Source of the DNA: Oenanthe sinensis
Lineage: Eukaryota > Streptophyta > Magnoliopsida > Apiales > Apiaceae
DNA: 64,000 nucleotides
Reading direction: 5' to 3'
Assembly (NCBI GenBank): GCA_028671895.1
Contig: CM053802.1
Coordinates: 34,076,201-34,140,200, forward strand
The notes beneath the pieces were generated by a model, which saw only the letters and a program-made list of their open reading frames with translations, was not told the DNA's origin and ran no database searches. Position numbers and translations under genes: made by a program. Positions 37,693 through 48,136 of this stretch are shown here, piece after piece; the first letter of the stretch is position 1; each line of letters starts with the position of its first letter.

Positions 37693-40542
37693 ATGGCGTA
37701 TTTGAGTACCATTGGTTGTGGTGAAGGTCTCTCGAGTTCGAGACCCCCTCTATTCGATGGCACCAACTTTGCTACTTGGAAAACAAGATTTAGAATTTAT
37801 GCTAAATCCCAAGGTGTCAAAGTGTGGATGGCTATCGAAGACGGTGTTGTAGTTCCGACAAAAGTAGTTGACGAAATAGTCATCGAAAAGAAAGTCAGTG
37901 AATACACCCGTGAAGAGGAAGAGTTAATGAACATTGCCGCCAAGGCAGAAATGGTCTTAACTAGTGCACTTGCAGAAAAAGAATACAAACGTGTTAATAA
38001 CTGCAAGTCTGCACAAGACATGTGGAACAAATTGGTTATCACCTACGAGGGAACCATGGATATTAAAGATTCTCGAATGGACACGTTGATCCAAGAATAC
38101 GAGAACTTTAAACTCCTCGAGAGTGAAACCATCATCGATATGGAAACGAGATTCACTCGTATTATCGATGAACTTGCTCAACTCGGAAAGGTATACTCTA
38201 TTAATGAGAAAAATCGAAGGGTCTTAAAAGCCTTGCCTCCGAGTTGGAAAGTTAAAGTTACCACTATAAAAGAAATGCATAATCTAAATGCATATACCAT
38301 CGATAGTTTATTCGGAAACCTTCGTGCTTACGAAGAAGATAATGCTCCGGATAAACCTCTTCCTAAAGTTGAAGAGAAGAGAAAGAGTATGGCCTTAAAG
38401 GCAATACTTATCGATGAAGATGAAAACGACGACGATTTGAATGAAGAGTTAGAAAATCTTGATGAGCATGAAATTGCTTTATTATCAAGACAACTCCGTC
38501 GCGTTTTACAAAGCAAAGCTCAAAGGTACGGAAAGGGCTTTCTTAAATCGGGTAACCAACAACGAGTTTTTAACTCTAAAGGTAGGCCGAACTATAAGAA
38601 CAATTTTCCTACTACGAGCTATGCTAAAGGCAAAGGTGTGCAACAACCTCAAGCAAACAATGCTTACAATAACTCTAAATTTACGAGTAATTATGCACCT
38701 AAGCCTAAAGAGGCAGTTCCCGAGGAAACCGAGATTGTTTGTTTTGAATGTAAACAACCGGGTCATTTTAAAAGGGAATGTCCAAATTTGTCAAAAGGAC
38801 AAATTCTTGTAGCCGAGAGTGGATGGGATCTTAGCGAGGATGAGGAAACTCCTGAACAAAATGAGGAAACTGTAAACCTTGCTTTGATGGCAATCGGAGA
38901 TGAAGCTACTCCAACGGAAGGCTCTACTTCTCTACAAGAGGTAACATCTAAACCAATCTTGATTTCATCATGTGATAGTAGTGATGTTAGCTTGTCCAAA
39001 GTAGATCATTATAGTATGGATATTTCTGAGCTTAGAAACTTGGTCAAAAATTTGAAAATTGGTTATGATGAAGTAAATCGAAGTTATGTTAAGACAAAAT
39101 CCGAAAAAGATAAATATGAGGATTTGTGTCTTGAACTTCAAAAAGAGGTCACTAGTTTGACCGACGTACATGTCAAAGACATGGAATACGTTACTAACAT
39201 TCTCTCTCAAAATGAAAGCTTGAAAATTGAGGCGAACGGAAAGGATGACCAAATTCGTACTCTTGAAGTCGAAAATGTGTCTCTGATTTTTCAAGCCGAA
39301 GAGATTGAGAATGATAAGCTCCATTTAAACGAACGCAATCGTGAGCTCCATGTTGAGCTTTTAAATCTGAAAATTCAAAATGAATCATTGATTCAAGAGA
39401 ATTCTTCACGATGCGAACGTATAAATGACCTTGCACAATCTCTTACGGGAGATAGAGAGGAAGAGCTTCATGAAGCTTTAAAAGAACTTGACTTTGATTA
39501 CCAACTTCAATTAATGAATAAAGACAATGACTATGCCAAACTTCAAGGCAAGATCAATGTTGAATTCGAAAGTCGTCAAAGACTTGTCTCGGAATTAGAA
39601 ACGATGAAGTTGGAAAATCAAAAGCTTAATGATGAAAATCAAAAGCTCTTGGCTCAAGTTATGGATAAAGAGAGATTCTTAACTAACAAGATTAACCTCT
39701 TGATTAAGGAAAAAGAAAATCTTGAATCCACTTTGAAACAATTCACTAAGAGCAATGCCATTTTAGAAAGGATGGTATTTAGTTCTCGGGAATCATTTAA
39801 TCGTGAAGGCTTGGGTTATGAATACAAGAGTCCTACTAAAAAGGAAGATCATAAACCCAATCCTCCGATTAGTACTCCATCTAATTCACCTACACCTAAG
39901 TGTACATATTGCAATGTAAGTGGACATATTCGTCTATTTTGCAAAGCTAAAGAAGGTGAACTTAAAGGGAAGTACAAGTGGATTCCAAAAGGATCAACTT
40001 CTAGAAATAGAGATGGAAAGAAAATATCTCAAAAGAAGAATGATTCTAAAGTGAATGTTCAAAACCAACCAAGGTCTTTGTATCATCAAGAACCAATTCC
40101 CTATGGACCAAGAAAAGGTTCTATGACTCAAAATCCTAACTATCATGGTCAAACTCGTAAGATAAATGTACCTATGCCTAGGAATGCGAGTTATCATGCT
40201 AGATCGAGTCATCATGCTAATACGAGTCATCATGATTACCCTAGTACTTCAAATGCTCATGTTAGAAGTAATAATTCGAAATACAATGCCAATACTAATT
40301 CTAGAGATTCGATTATTACCATCTTTCCCTCAAGAAATAATCATGAATATGTTAGACATAACAAATATACTCCTAGGAGAAACCCTTATCATATATCTAC
40401 TAGGAATGAAGCATCTAGAAATATACATGATTATATGCAAACTTATCCCATGCCTAGATTTGTTCATGCTAGTTCAAATATGCCTCATGATGTACTAACC
40501 CAAGGACCCTTAAGACAAAAGGGTACCAAAAGGTTTAACTAA
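37693..40542 (+). CDS. gag: Element E Gag, 949 aa, two zinc knuckles
   Basis: Gag forms the cytoplasmic particle and binds genomic RNA. ATG 37693 is the first start after the PBS leader. Residues about 1-220 carry the Copia gag N-terminal and UBN2-type region ('LFDGTNFATWKTRF', later 'WNKLVITYEG'). A CX2CX4HX4C knuckle is at C350, C353, H358, C363. Acidic segments and a long heptad-rich coiled coil follow (about 440-700). A second CX2CX4HX4C knuckle is at C737, C740, H745, C750. The last 200 residues are basic and rich in Asn, His, Ser and Arg. Coiled-coil Gag is known from Sireviruses, some of which bind dynein light chain 8. The frame ends at TAA 40540, in the same frame as pol. The large size and the second knuckle are notable. 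Confidence 0.93.
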   Translation: MAYLSTIGCGEGLSSSRPPLFDGTNFATWKTRFRIYAKSQGVKVWMAIEDGVVVPTKVVDEIVIEKKVSEYTREEEELMNIAAKAEMVLTSALAEKEYKRVNNCKSAQDMWNKLVITYEGTMDIKDSRMDTLIQEYENFKLLESETIIDMETRFTRIIDELAQLGKVYSINEKNRRVLKALPPSWKVKVTTIKEMHNLNAYTIDSLFGNLRAYEEDNAPDKPLPKVEEKRKSMALKAILIDEDENDDDLNEELENLDEHEIALLSRQLRRVLQSKAQRYGKGFLKSGNQQRVFNSKGRPNYKNNFPTTSYAKGKGVQQPQANNAYNNSKFTSNYAPKPKEAVPEETEIVCFECKQPGHFKRECPNLSKGQILVAESGWDLSEDEETPEQNEETVNLALMAIGDEATPTEGSTSLQEVTSKPILISSCDSSDVSLSKVDHYSMDISELRNLVKNLKIGYDEVNRSYVKTKSEKDKYEDLCLELQKEVTSLTDVHVKDMEYVTNILSQNESLKIEANGKDDQIRTLEVENVSLIFQAEEIENDKLHLNERNRELHVELLNLKIQNESLIQENSSRCERINDLAQSLTGDREEELHEALKELDFDYQLQLMNKDNDYAKLQGKINVEFESRQRLVSELETMKLENQKLNDENQKLLAQVMDKERFLTNKINLLIKEKENLESTLKQFTKSNAILERMVFSSRESFNREGLGYEYKSPTKKEDHKPNPPISTPSNSPTPKCTYCNVSGHIRLFCKAKEGELKGKYKWIPKGSTSRNRDGKKISQKKNDSKVNVQNQPRSLYHQEPIPYGPRKGSMTQNPNYHGQTRKINVPMPRNASYHARSSHHANTSHHDYPSTSNAHVRSNNSKYNANTNSRDSIITIFPSRNNHEYVRHNKYTPRRNPYHISTRNEASRNIHDYMQTYPMPRFVHASSNMPHDVLTQGPLRQKGTKRFN

Positions 40543-40556
40543 TCCTTTGTGTAGGT
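40530..40556 (+). promoter_or_regulatory. gag-pol junction: two in-frame stops in a 3' splice-site-like context
   Basis: TAA (40540) and TAG (40552) lie in the common gag and pol frame. The surrounding bases read 'taactaat' (branch-point-like), then 'cctttgtgtag', then 'gt'. That fits a plant 3' splice site ending at 40554. Alternatives are stop-codon suppression or separate translation of pol. Nothing here proves use. Confidence 0.4.
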
Positions 40557-43500
40557 ATGCCTTACTGCTGCAAAAGATGTGTGGTATCTTGATAGTGGAT
40601 GTTCACGTCATATGACCGGTAATAAGTCATTGTTGAACAACATTAGAAAGGTAGCCGCCGGAAGTGTAACCTTTGGAGATAGCAGTAAAGGCAACATCAT
40701 TGGCATTGGGGATATTGGAAATGAAAGCTTTAAAATAACAAATGTTCAATTAGTCACGGGACTAAAGTACAACTTGCTTTCAATAAGTCAACTATGTGAT
40801 AATGGTTGCAAAGTAGTCTTCCGGTCAACACATTGTTCTATTTACAATATAGACGGAAGACTAGCCTTAAATTGTCCACGTAACAAAAATGTATATACGT
40901 GTGACACTACGAAATATGAGAATGTTTGTTTGGTATCCTTTAATGATGATCCATGGTTATGGCACCGAAGGTTGGGTCATATAAACATGAAACTCATTAA
41001 GACTATATGTTCGAAAGAACATGTACGAGGATTACCGAAACTCAACTTCGTTAAAGATCACATATGCGAAGCTTGTGAAATTGGCAAACAAATAAGAGCA
41101 ACTCATAAAGCCAAATTCATGGTGTCTACATTTAGACCACTTGAGCTATTACATATGGATCTCATTGGACCTGTTCCCGTGCAAAGCCTAGGAGGAAGTC
41201 AATACACCCTAGTGGTTGTTGATGACTACTCTCGCTACACGTGGACTGAGTTCCTAAGGTCAAAGAGTGACGCATTTGAATCTTTTGCGGCTCTTTGCAA
41301 ACGCATACAAAATCAACACAATAACTCGATTATCTATATCCGGACGGATCATGGAAAAGAGTTTGAAAATGTAAAATTTGTTGATTTTTGTGAGGCGTAT
41401 GGTATTACTCATAACTTTTCTGCTCCTTATACGCCCCAATCAAATGGGGTAGTTGAAAGGAAAAACAGAACGTTACAAGAAATGGCAACGACTATGCTTA
41501 ATGAATATCGTCGACCAAAATATTTTTGGGCCGAAGCTATGTCTACTGCATGCCATGTTCTTAATAGAGTATTACTACGACCTATCAAAATGAAGACTCC
41601 TTATGAGCTTTATTTTGGCAAAACTCCTAAGCTTAGTTACTTCAAAGTTTTTGGAAGTAGGTGCTATATTATGAATACTAAGGATTACCTAACGAAATTC
41701 GATCCTAAATCTGGTGAGGGTGTATTTCTAGGATATTCTAGTAATAGCAAAGCTTATCGAGTTTTCAATCTTAATACTTTGGTTGTGGAAGAATCAATGA
41801 ATGTAGTATTCGATGAATCTAAACCAAATTCAAAGTATAAAGATTTAATAGAGGAAGAACCAGATTCAAATGGTCAAATTCCAAGTGATGTTGAAAATGT
41901 TATTCGACAAATTGTAGATATGAATCTTGGATCTGCAATTCCAAAGAATCCTCTTGAGAAAGTTGAGAACGAACTTGAATTGCCTACAGAAATACCGTTG
42001 CTTAAAGATCATCCTATTGACTGTGTCTTAGGAGATCTAACTAAAGGTGTTCAAACTCGTGCTCAAGTTCAAAATATTGTGAGTCACCTGGCCTTTCTAT
42101 CACAAATAGAACCCAAAACCGCAAAGGAGGCTTTATTAGATGAGGATTGGATCCTTGCTATGCAAGAAGAGTTAAACCAATTCACTCATAATAAAGTTTG
42201 GGAACTAGTTCCACATCCCCCTGAGACTTCCATTATTGGAACAAAATGGGTCTTTCGTAACAAATTAGACGAAAGTGGAACAGTGGTAAGAAACAAAGCA
42301 CGTTTAGTTGCTCAAGGCTATACTCAAATGGAAGGAATAGATTTTGATGAAACCTATGCTCCGGTGGCTCGAATTGAATCGATTCGGATGTTTTTAGCCT
42401 ACGCTTGTCATAAGGGTTTCAAGGTCTATCAAATGGATGTTAAATCTGCTTTCCTAAATGGTGTCTTAGAAGAAGAAGTATACGTAAGACAACCACCGGG
42501 ATTTGAAGATCACTTACATCCTGAGTATGTATACAAATTATACAAGGCTTTATACGGACTAAAGCAAGCTCCTAGAGCTTGGTATGAGAGGTTAAGCAAA
42601 TTCTTAATTGAAAATGGTTTCAAAATAGGAGTTGTTGATACCACTCTCTTTACGAAGTATGAAGGTGATGATATCCTGCTCGTTCAAATTTACGTAGACG
42701 ATATTATTTTTGGGTCTACCAAGGAATCTTTATGTAAGGAATTCTCAGATATTATGAGTAAAGAATTTGAAATGAGCATGATGGGGGAATTAAATTTCTT
42801 TTTAGGATTGCAAATTAAGCAATTTGATGAAGGCATTCATATTTCGCAATCGAAATATTGTAAAGAAATGCTTAAGAAATTTGATATGGAAAATTGTAAA
42901 ACAATTAGTACCCCTATGTCACCTGCCTTAAAGATGACGGAAGATCCTAGTGGTATTTCTGTAGATACAAAGAAATATCGAGGAATGATCGGAAGTCTTC
43001 TCTATATCACTGCTAGTAGGCCTGACATACAATTTAGTGTGTGTAAGTGTGCCCGCTTTCAAGTGAACCCTAAGGAATCTCATGTAGCCGCTGTAAAGCG
43101 GATATTTAGATACCTCAAGGGAACCACTGAAATGGGTCTATGGTATCCGAAAGGACAACCATTTGACTTAGTGTGCTTTTCTGATTCGGATTATGCCGGT
43201 CACTTAATTGATAGAAAAAGCACAAGTGGTACGTGTCAGTTTCTTGGTGGATGCCTAGTTTCTTGGTTTTCTAAGAAACAAAATTCTGTGTCCATATCCA
43301 CTACAGAAGCTGAGTATATAGCAGCTGCAAAATGTTGTGCTCAAATCCTTTGGATGAAGCAAACACTAGCTGACTATATTGTGAAATTTGATGTGGTATC
43401 AATTCAATGTGATAATATAAGTGCAATCAATTTGAGTAAAAATTCTGTGTTGCACTCATTATCAAAACATATTGATATACGACATCATTTTCTACGAGAC

Positions 43501-43638
43501 CATGTCTCGAAGGGCAATATTAAGATGGTATACATAGATACCGAACATAATATCGCCGATATTTTTACAAAACCTTTGAGCTCGGAAAGATTCAACAAAC
43601 TCCGTTTGGAGTTAGGTATGCTTGAGTGCTCAAAGTGA
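40555..43638 (+). CDS. pol: Element E Pol: protease, integrase, reverse transcriptase, RNase H
   Basis: The frame is open from just after TAG 40552 to TGA 43636-43638. It has no obvious ATG start, so it is probably made by recoding or splicing. Residues here count from the GTG at 40579. Protease: DSG at 5-7. GAG-pre-integrase zinc site: H129, H134, C163, C166. Integrase: D194, D257, E293, an exact D,D-35-E. RT: 'KARLVAQGYTQMEGIDFDET', and the YVDD catalytic box at 705-708. RNase H: 'SDSDYAGH' (Asp 869 and 871), E910 in 'STTEAEYIA', and 'CDNISAI' near the end, then 'IFTKPLSSERF'. All catalytic residues I looked for are present and there is no internal stop. Domain order PR-IN-RT-RH is diagnostic of Ty1/Copia. 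Confidence 0.95.
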   Translation, partial: VCLTAAKDVWYLDSGCSRHMTGNKSLLNNIRKVAAGSVTFGDSSKGNIIGIGDIGNESFKITNVQLVTGLKYNLLSISQLCDNGCKVVFRSTHCSIYNIDGRLALNCPRNKNVYTCDTTKYENVCLVSFNDDPWLWHRRLGHINMKLIKTICSKEHVRGLPKLNFVKDHICEACEIGKQIRATHKAKFMVSTFRPLELLHMDLIGPVPVQSLGGSQYTLVVVDDYSRYTWTEFLRSKSDAFESFAALCKRIQNQHNNSIIYIRTDHGKEFENVKFVDFCEAYGITHNFSAPYTPQSNGVVERKNRTLQEMATTMLNEYRRPKYFWAEAMSTACHVLNRVLLRPIKMKTPYELYFGKTPKLSYFKVFGSRCYIMNTKDYLTKFDPKSGEGVFLGYSSNSKAYRVFNLNTLVVEESMNVVFDESKPNSKYKDLIEEEPDSNGQIPSDVENVIRQIVDMNLGSAIPKNPLEKVENELELPTEIPLLKDHPIDCVLGDLTKGVQTRAQVQNIVSHLAFLSQIEPKTAKEALLDEDWILAMQEELNQFTHNKVWELVPHPPETSIIGTKWVFRNKLDESGTVVRNKARLVAQGYTQMEGIDFDETYAPVARIESIRMFLAYACHKGFKVYQMDVKSAFLNGVLEEEVYVRQPPGFEDHLHPEYVYKLYKALYGLKQAPRAWYERLSKFLIENGFKIGVVDTTLFTKYEGDDILLVQIYVDDIIFGSTKESLCKEFSDIMSKEFEMSMMGELNFFLGLQIKQFDEGIHISQSKYCKEMLKKFDMENCKTISTPMSPALKMTEDPSGISVDTKKYRGMIGSLLYITASRPDIQFSVCKCARFQVNPKESHVAAVKRIFRYLKGTTEMGLWYPKGQPFDLVCFSDSDYAGHLIDRKSTSGTCQFLGGCLVSWFSKKQNSVSISTTEAEYIAAAKCCAQILWMKQTLADYIVKFDVVSIQCDNISAINLSKNSVLHSLSKHIDIRHHFLRDHVSKGNIKMVYIDTEHNIADIFTKPLSSERFNKLRLELGMLECSK

Positions 43639-44776
43639 GACACTAAGTGTCTTTAATTTTGTTGAATTAATTTTCAATAAAATTTGCTCCTCTTGTGATT
43701 AAGGTTATTAGTCGATCGGATTTCTATATGAAATTCAGATTTGTCGATAATAAAATTGATTATAAGTTGTTCAAGCTTTATTGTGAAATTAAGCTCAATA
43801 AAATAATTTTAATTAACACAACTATTTATTGGCCTTGAAATATTCTGTATTTCAAAACTCGGAAAAATAGTGAGTGTTAGTTAAATTGTCCCAAGAATTA
43901 TTTTCAAAATAAATTTATGGAAATTTAGAAATAAATTTCAAATTTTAGAAAATACTTTTCTTGGTTGAACATTATGTTATAAAATTAATTGTACTCTCTC
44001 TTGCAATTAAAATTATAAAATAATATATAAAAATGAGAGAATATTTTATAAATTGATTACAATTTAATTGTAATTAAAATATAAAATATAAAATTAAGAT
44101 TGTAATATATATATACTATTGTTAATATATAAATACAATTTTAATTCTAATTTTTGAGCTGATTATTAACAGCCATTGGATTGAATAAGGATTCAATCAC
44201 AGCCGTTCATTTCCAAAATATAAATAGAAAATAAGATTTTATTTTTCATTATCTTTTCCCAATTCTAGCCGCACAGTTGCATCGTGTTCTTCTAAACCCT
44301 AATTGATCTAACTTCAATCCCTTCAGTTTCATGATTCCATCGTTTAATATGATGATAAAATCATATTATTCATGTTTTAAGCTATCGATTCATACCAAAA
44401 TCGCCATCACTTGAGCCCTAGACAAATCCAATCGACTGAAACTCATTTGAGTCCAAACCCTAACTGTCAATCCGCAACTCTTGCTGATAAGTCTAATTTG
44501 AAGATGCTTGAGTGATGAATCTATATCTCTATCCGTCTCAATTGCTTGGCTGTCTCGCAAAATTAGTTTGAGATGCATCGACTTGCTTGAATATAGGCTT
44601 GCCCCTATTCAAAATGATGATACTCGATGTAATCAGGACTGTTGATGTGATGTTCACACAGATTGTGTATCAAATCGAAAGAGAATATCACACCTCTAAA
44701 CTCAATCTCATCAACTACACTGTTTCATTGAGGTTTATTGAATTATATATAATACTAACCAATTTTTTTTGAACAG

Positions 44777-44865
44777 GGAAGAGATCGAAGTAGAATCAAG
44801 AGCAATCAAGGGTTATGCTTTAAAAGGGAGTGCAGGTTATGTGTCCTCTGCGAGGATACATACAG
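44777..44865 (+). other. Candidate small exon upstream of ORF3
   Basis: It is preceded by 'ttttttttgaacag' (acceptor-like, ends 44776) and followed by 'gtaagacc' after 'tacag', an excellent donor (intron would start 44866). A good acceptor, a pyrimidine run plus 'atatcag', ends at 46744, 42 bases before the ORF3 ATG. Splicing is inferred, not shown. Confidence 0.4.
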
Positions 44866-46228
44866 GTAAGACCATGGTCCAAAAAGAGGGCATGGCTCTG
44901 GTATGTAAATAATCTCTTGATTAATCTAAGTGGTGTTCTTGATAATGTGTCACAGTTGTGATTTTTTTTAAATGAGATTATACATGTGTACAACTGGTCT
45001 ACATTCCTATGACAAGATTAAACATCTCTCAGTGCTTATTTGTATTGATCTTAGTTGGATAATGTAGCTATTCTTCTCTCAAGATATTTTGTGGCAGTTG
45101 ATATCTGAATAGAACATCACTTAATGCATACTTGACAAGAAATTTGCTATGCTTGATCTATCTATGTATTAGAAATCTTATGTGCTTACATGATCAGGCC
45201 TCATAAAATTATCTTATTATGTTAAGGTAATCTATGTACTCTAATTCTCTATGTGGTTTCATCTGTTTAAGCACATATGTTGGGCCTTTGTGAATTTTAA
45301 GTGCCTAGAAATTAGATTTGCAGACTTGTGTGCATTACATATGTGAATTATTCTTTTTAGTGCATCATATGTAGGACACTTGGCTTCACAACAATATCTC
45401 CTAGGTATGGACTGCCTGGAGTAACAAGAGTACTCCTTGATCTGTTCCCAGCCTAGCAGATCACTTTTAGAATGCATTTGCATTATAATTAATTGAATTA
45501 ATTCTGATCTAAGTCTTGAATTCTTATTCCTGTGCCAAATGCAGATCAATTTATGCCTTGTTACTGCTTACTGAGTAGTATGATGCATGTTTGTAGTATA
45601 ACATATTGTGTGTAATTTCTATTAACTAATTGGTCTATCTGCAATAGTTGGTACTTTGTCTGTGGGATAAAATATTGTCAGTTGTAGTTGCCTTGACATC
45701 TACATACCTAGTTAATTAGCATGACTAATTAAAATGAATTTTTCTTGCTAATATGACTAAATGTTTATATGTACTCTTGCCATGCTCTTTACATGAGATT
45801 AAGTATAGAGTCCAGTTATTTAATTGTTACATGTGGACTTGTCTCTCATATGTTGAAAATTAATTGATTGTCATACTTACATGCTATTTGTATATGAGAT
45901 TACTTGTAATATCCATCTCACTTACTAATATACATTTGCATATGTAGGATCAATATTGAGTGCATTTTACTTGCTCTATCTTGTGGATGCTCTGGGATCA
46001 TATAAATTTGTCAGTTTTTCTGCTACAAGCATGGATCTTTTGTGCTATATATTAATATAATTAATTGTGCCTGCTTGTTTAAGTGATAAAGCTGTATGCA
46101 GAGTCTCTCTATACAATTAATTGTCTCTGAACTTGGTGAATTTAACAAATATGTTGTCTGCCAAAATTGATTTCATTTAATTGAATATATGTCATAGTCT
46201 GATTCTAGTTGAGCTCTAGTCTGTTTTT

Positions 46229-46292
46229 ATAGCTTGTGCTGGCAGCTTACTTGAGATTTTATAGCATGTGCTGGCAGCTTACTTGAGATTTT
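46229..46292 (+). repeat. 32-bp tandem duplication in spacer
   Basis: 'agcttgtgctggcagcttac' at 46231 and 'agcatgtgctggcagcttac' at 46263, each followed by ttgagatttt. They differ at one base. Confidence 0.85.
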
Positions 46293-46786
46293 ATATTGGT
46301 ACTTTGATAAGCAGATGTGAATTTCATTAAATGAGAATGTACCAACTACTTGTTCTTCACTGTTGAACTGTTGTACCTTGTACTGTGTGGATGTACTTCA
46401 CTGATGTTCTGTGCACTGTCACTGTTTGAAATGTACTTGACTGCATAGTTTTATAATATTAACTGCAGAGTGCTCAGTCTTTGTGCAGGAATTAATTTTA
46501 GTTGTTTTTGGCACCACATACATACATGCTTATTTGTACTCTGTGCCTAATATACATGCCTCTGCACACATATTCCTGTGATTTGTCAAAGTATATTGTC
46601 TGCAATATCTAGCTGATCTGGGAAATTTAAATTATTTCTTTTTGGCTATTTAAGAACTTGTTTGCCTGCTCATTTATTATGTGCCTTGTGATAAATGTCC
46701 TAAGTGTTGCATTCATTTCTTTTGTCACTGTGCCTTCATATCAGTTGTCTTCTTGTTCTTAACTCCTGTTTGCTGCATTCATTTCT

Positions 46787-48136
46787 ATGGAGAATGAATC
46801 TGTAAGCACTACTTTATGTCTAGGACAACCTAAACCTACCCCAATTCTTACATACCAAAGAAACAAGAATAGGAAGAAACAAAGGAAAATGACTGATCTC
46901 CTCTCCAACCCTCTCCCACCTCATCCACTTAGGTCTGTCAGCCATAAACTGCAACCAGGGTGTCTCATACACATTGAGAAGAAATCTGAGCTTTACAACA
47001 TGTTTAGTAAGGCTAATTGGGAACCACTCTTGTATTACAATAATAGAAGGGTACTTCCTAACATGGTCACTGATTTCTATAACAATATGGAAGTTAGGAA
47101 TGGTGTGCATGGGGCTGTGTTCATCACTAGCATGGTTAATGGGAAACCACTGCTAATTGACCACATTGAGCTAGGAAAGGCCTTGAGACTTACACCAAAA
47201 TTACTAAATCTACCCAACCTTGACATCTCACAAGCCTTTGTGTTCAATCCTAGTGAGCTTAAGCTATATCTATCTGTTTTGTGTGGCTATGAGGTGCCAC
47301 AAAATCTGTTCACAACTGATTGTGGTGTCAACTATGAGCATTTTACTCCTGTCTTTCAAACCCTAGCACTAATCTTAAGAGGAAACATTCTCCCAAACAC
47401 AACTGGTGACAAACTCATGTCTTTTGCTGAGATAAAACTCATGTATAAGCTTGCTAGTCACAAAATTGCTTTTAACCTGCCTTACATGATCTTGGTGCAT
47501 ATGATTCATTCCTTCAAGAAGGGATACATGTCTTATGGACTCTTGTTGACAAGGGTATTTGATCATTTCAAACTCAATATCAATCAAATCCCTCATTTCC
47601 AAGTAGCTTCAACCATTTCTGACAAAACTCATAGGGTTGTAATTCCCTTGGCTGGTTACACTGGCCTTCCCATCATTGACTTGGATCCTGTCATTCCTCA
47701 AGCATCTTTAGACCCCATAGTCCCTGTGATGCCACCTCTTGAGCCTGGTCCCAAGTTTGATTTTGATAAAGAGTTCACTGCCCTCATTGACAAACATAAT
47801 GAACTTGAAGCTCTTTTTAAGGAACTTCAAGCTTCTTTTAAGGTGTTGGTGGAGAAGCATCAAATCACAGAAGCTAAGCTTGGTGTTCTATTGAATATCC
47901 TTAGCAATACTATGCAAAGAGCTGGTCAAATTGAAACTGGTCTATCTCACTACATCTACCTGCAAATGGCAATGGCAGATGGTTCTTCTTTGCCTATGGT
48001 GCCTGAGCTTGAGCCAAACCCTAGGATGGCAAGTTTATTGGATGATGACCCAGTAGAGGAAGGGATAAGAGACATGGAGACTGATTTAACAACTAATCCA
48101 GTGATTAACAACACTGATTATGATGCTATGGATTAG
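46787..48136 (+). CDS. Element E ORF3, 449 aa, putative plant transposon protein type
   Basis: An intact frame from ATG 46787 to TAG 48134. Residues 25-34 are basic (RNKNRKKQRK), a possible nuclear or RNA-binding patch. Residues about 75-270 contain 'NWEPLLYYNNRRVLPNMVTD' and 'FYNNMEVRNG', a pattern I associate with the putative plant transposon protein domain (PF20167 by memory). A proline-rich hinge (about 300-322) precedes a predicted coiled coil (about 325-385) and an acidic tail. I see no signal peptide or strong membrane segment, so an envelope-like role is not supported. Its role is unknown. No catalytic motif is visible. The position between pol and the 3' LTR parallels the extra ORF of other Sireviruses and the relic in element A. 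Confidence 0.8.
   Translation: MENESVSTTLCLGQPKPTPILTYQRNKNRKKQRKMTDLLSNPLPPHPLRSVSHKLQPGCLIHIEKKSELYNMFSKANWEPLLYYNNRRVLPNMVTDFYNNMEVRNGVHGAVFITSMVNGKPLLIDHIELGKALRLTPKLLNLPNLDISQAFVFNPSELKLYLSVLCGYEVPQNLFTTDCGVNYEHFTPVFQTLALILRGNILPNTTGDKLMSFAEIKLMYKLASHKIAFNLPYMILVHMIHSFKKGYMSYGLLLTRVFDHFKLNINQIPHFQVASTISDKTHRVVIPLAGYTGLPIIDLDPVIPQASLDPIVPVMPPLEPGPKFDFDKEFTALIDKHNELEALFKELQASFKVLVEKHQITEAKLGVLLNILSNTMQRAGQIETGLSHYIYLQMAMADGSSLPMVPELEPNPRMASLLDDDPVEEGIRDMETDLTTNPVINNTDYDAMD

Larger units (their letters stand above)
43639..46786 (+). other. Element E spacer between pol and ORF3
   Basis: 3.15 kb, AT- and T-rich, with no long frame; small frames at 44587 and 45259 (minus) look accidental. It holds a candidate internal exon (44777-44865), an intron-like stretch (44866-46744) and a 32-bp perfect-order tandem duplication (46229-46292). 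Spacing this long between pol and the third ORF is unusual. Confidence 0.75.

Noticed and set aside
38459..40498. Frames overlapping E gag in other frames and strands (38459, 40166, several minus)
   Set aside because: Shadows of the long gag frame with its codon pattern.
42043..42075. KGVQTRA phrase in E pol as a dynein light chain 8 binding motif
   Set aside because: It lies in Pol, not Gag, where the interaction is known for Sireviruses. The short motif is too loose to claim.
46787..48136. ORF3 as a captured host gene or a retroviral envelope
   Set aside because: No signal peptide, membrane anchor or recognisable host family. The position parallels the extra ORF of Sireviruses. Capture cannot be excluded without a search.
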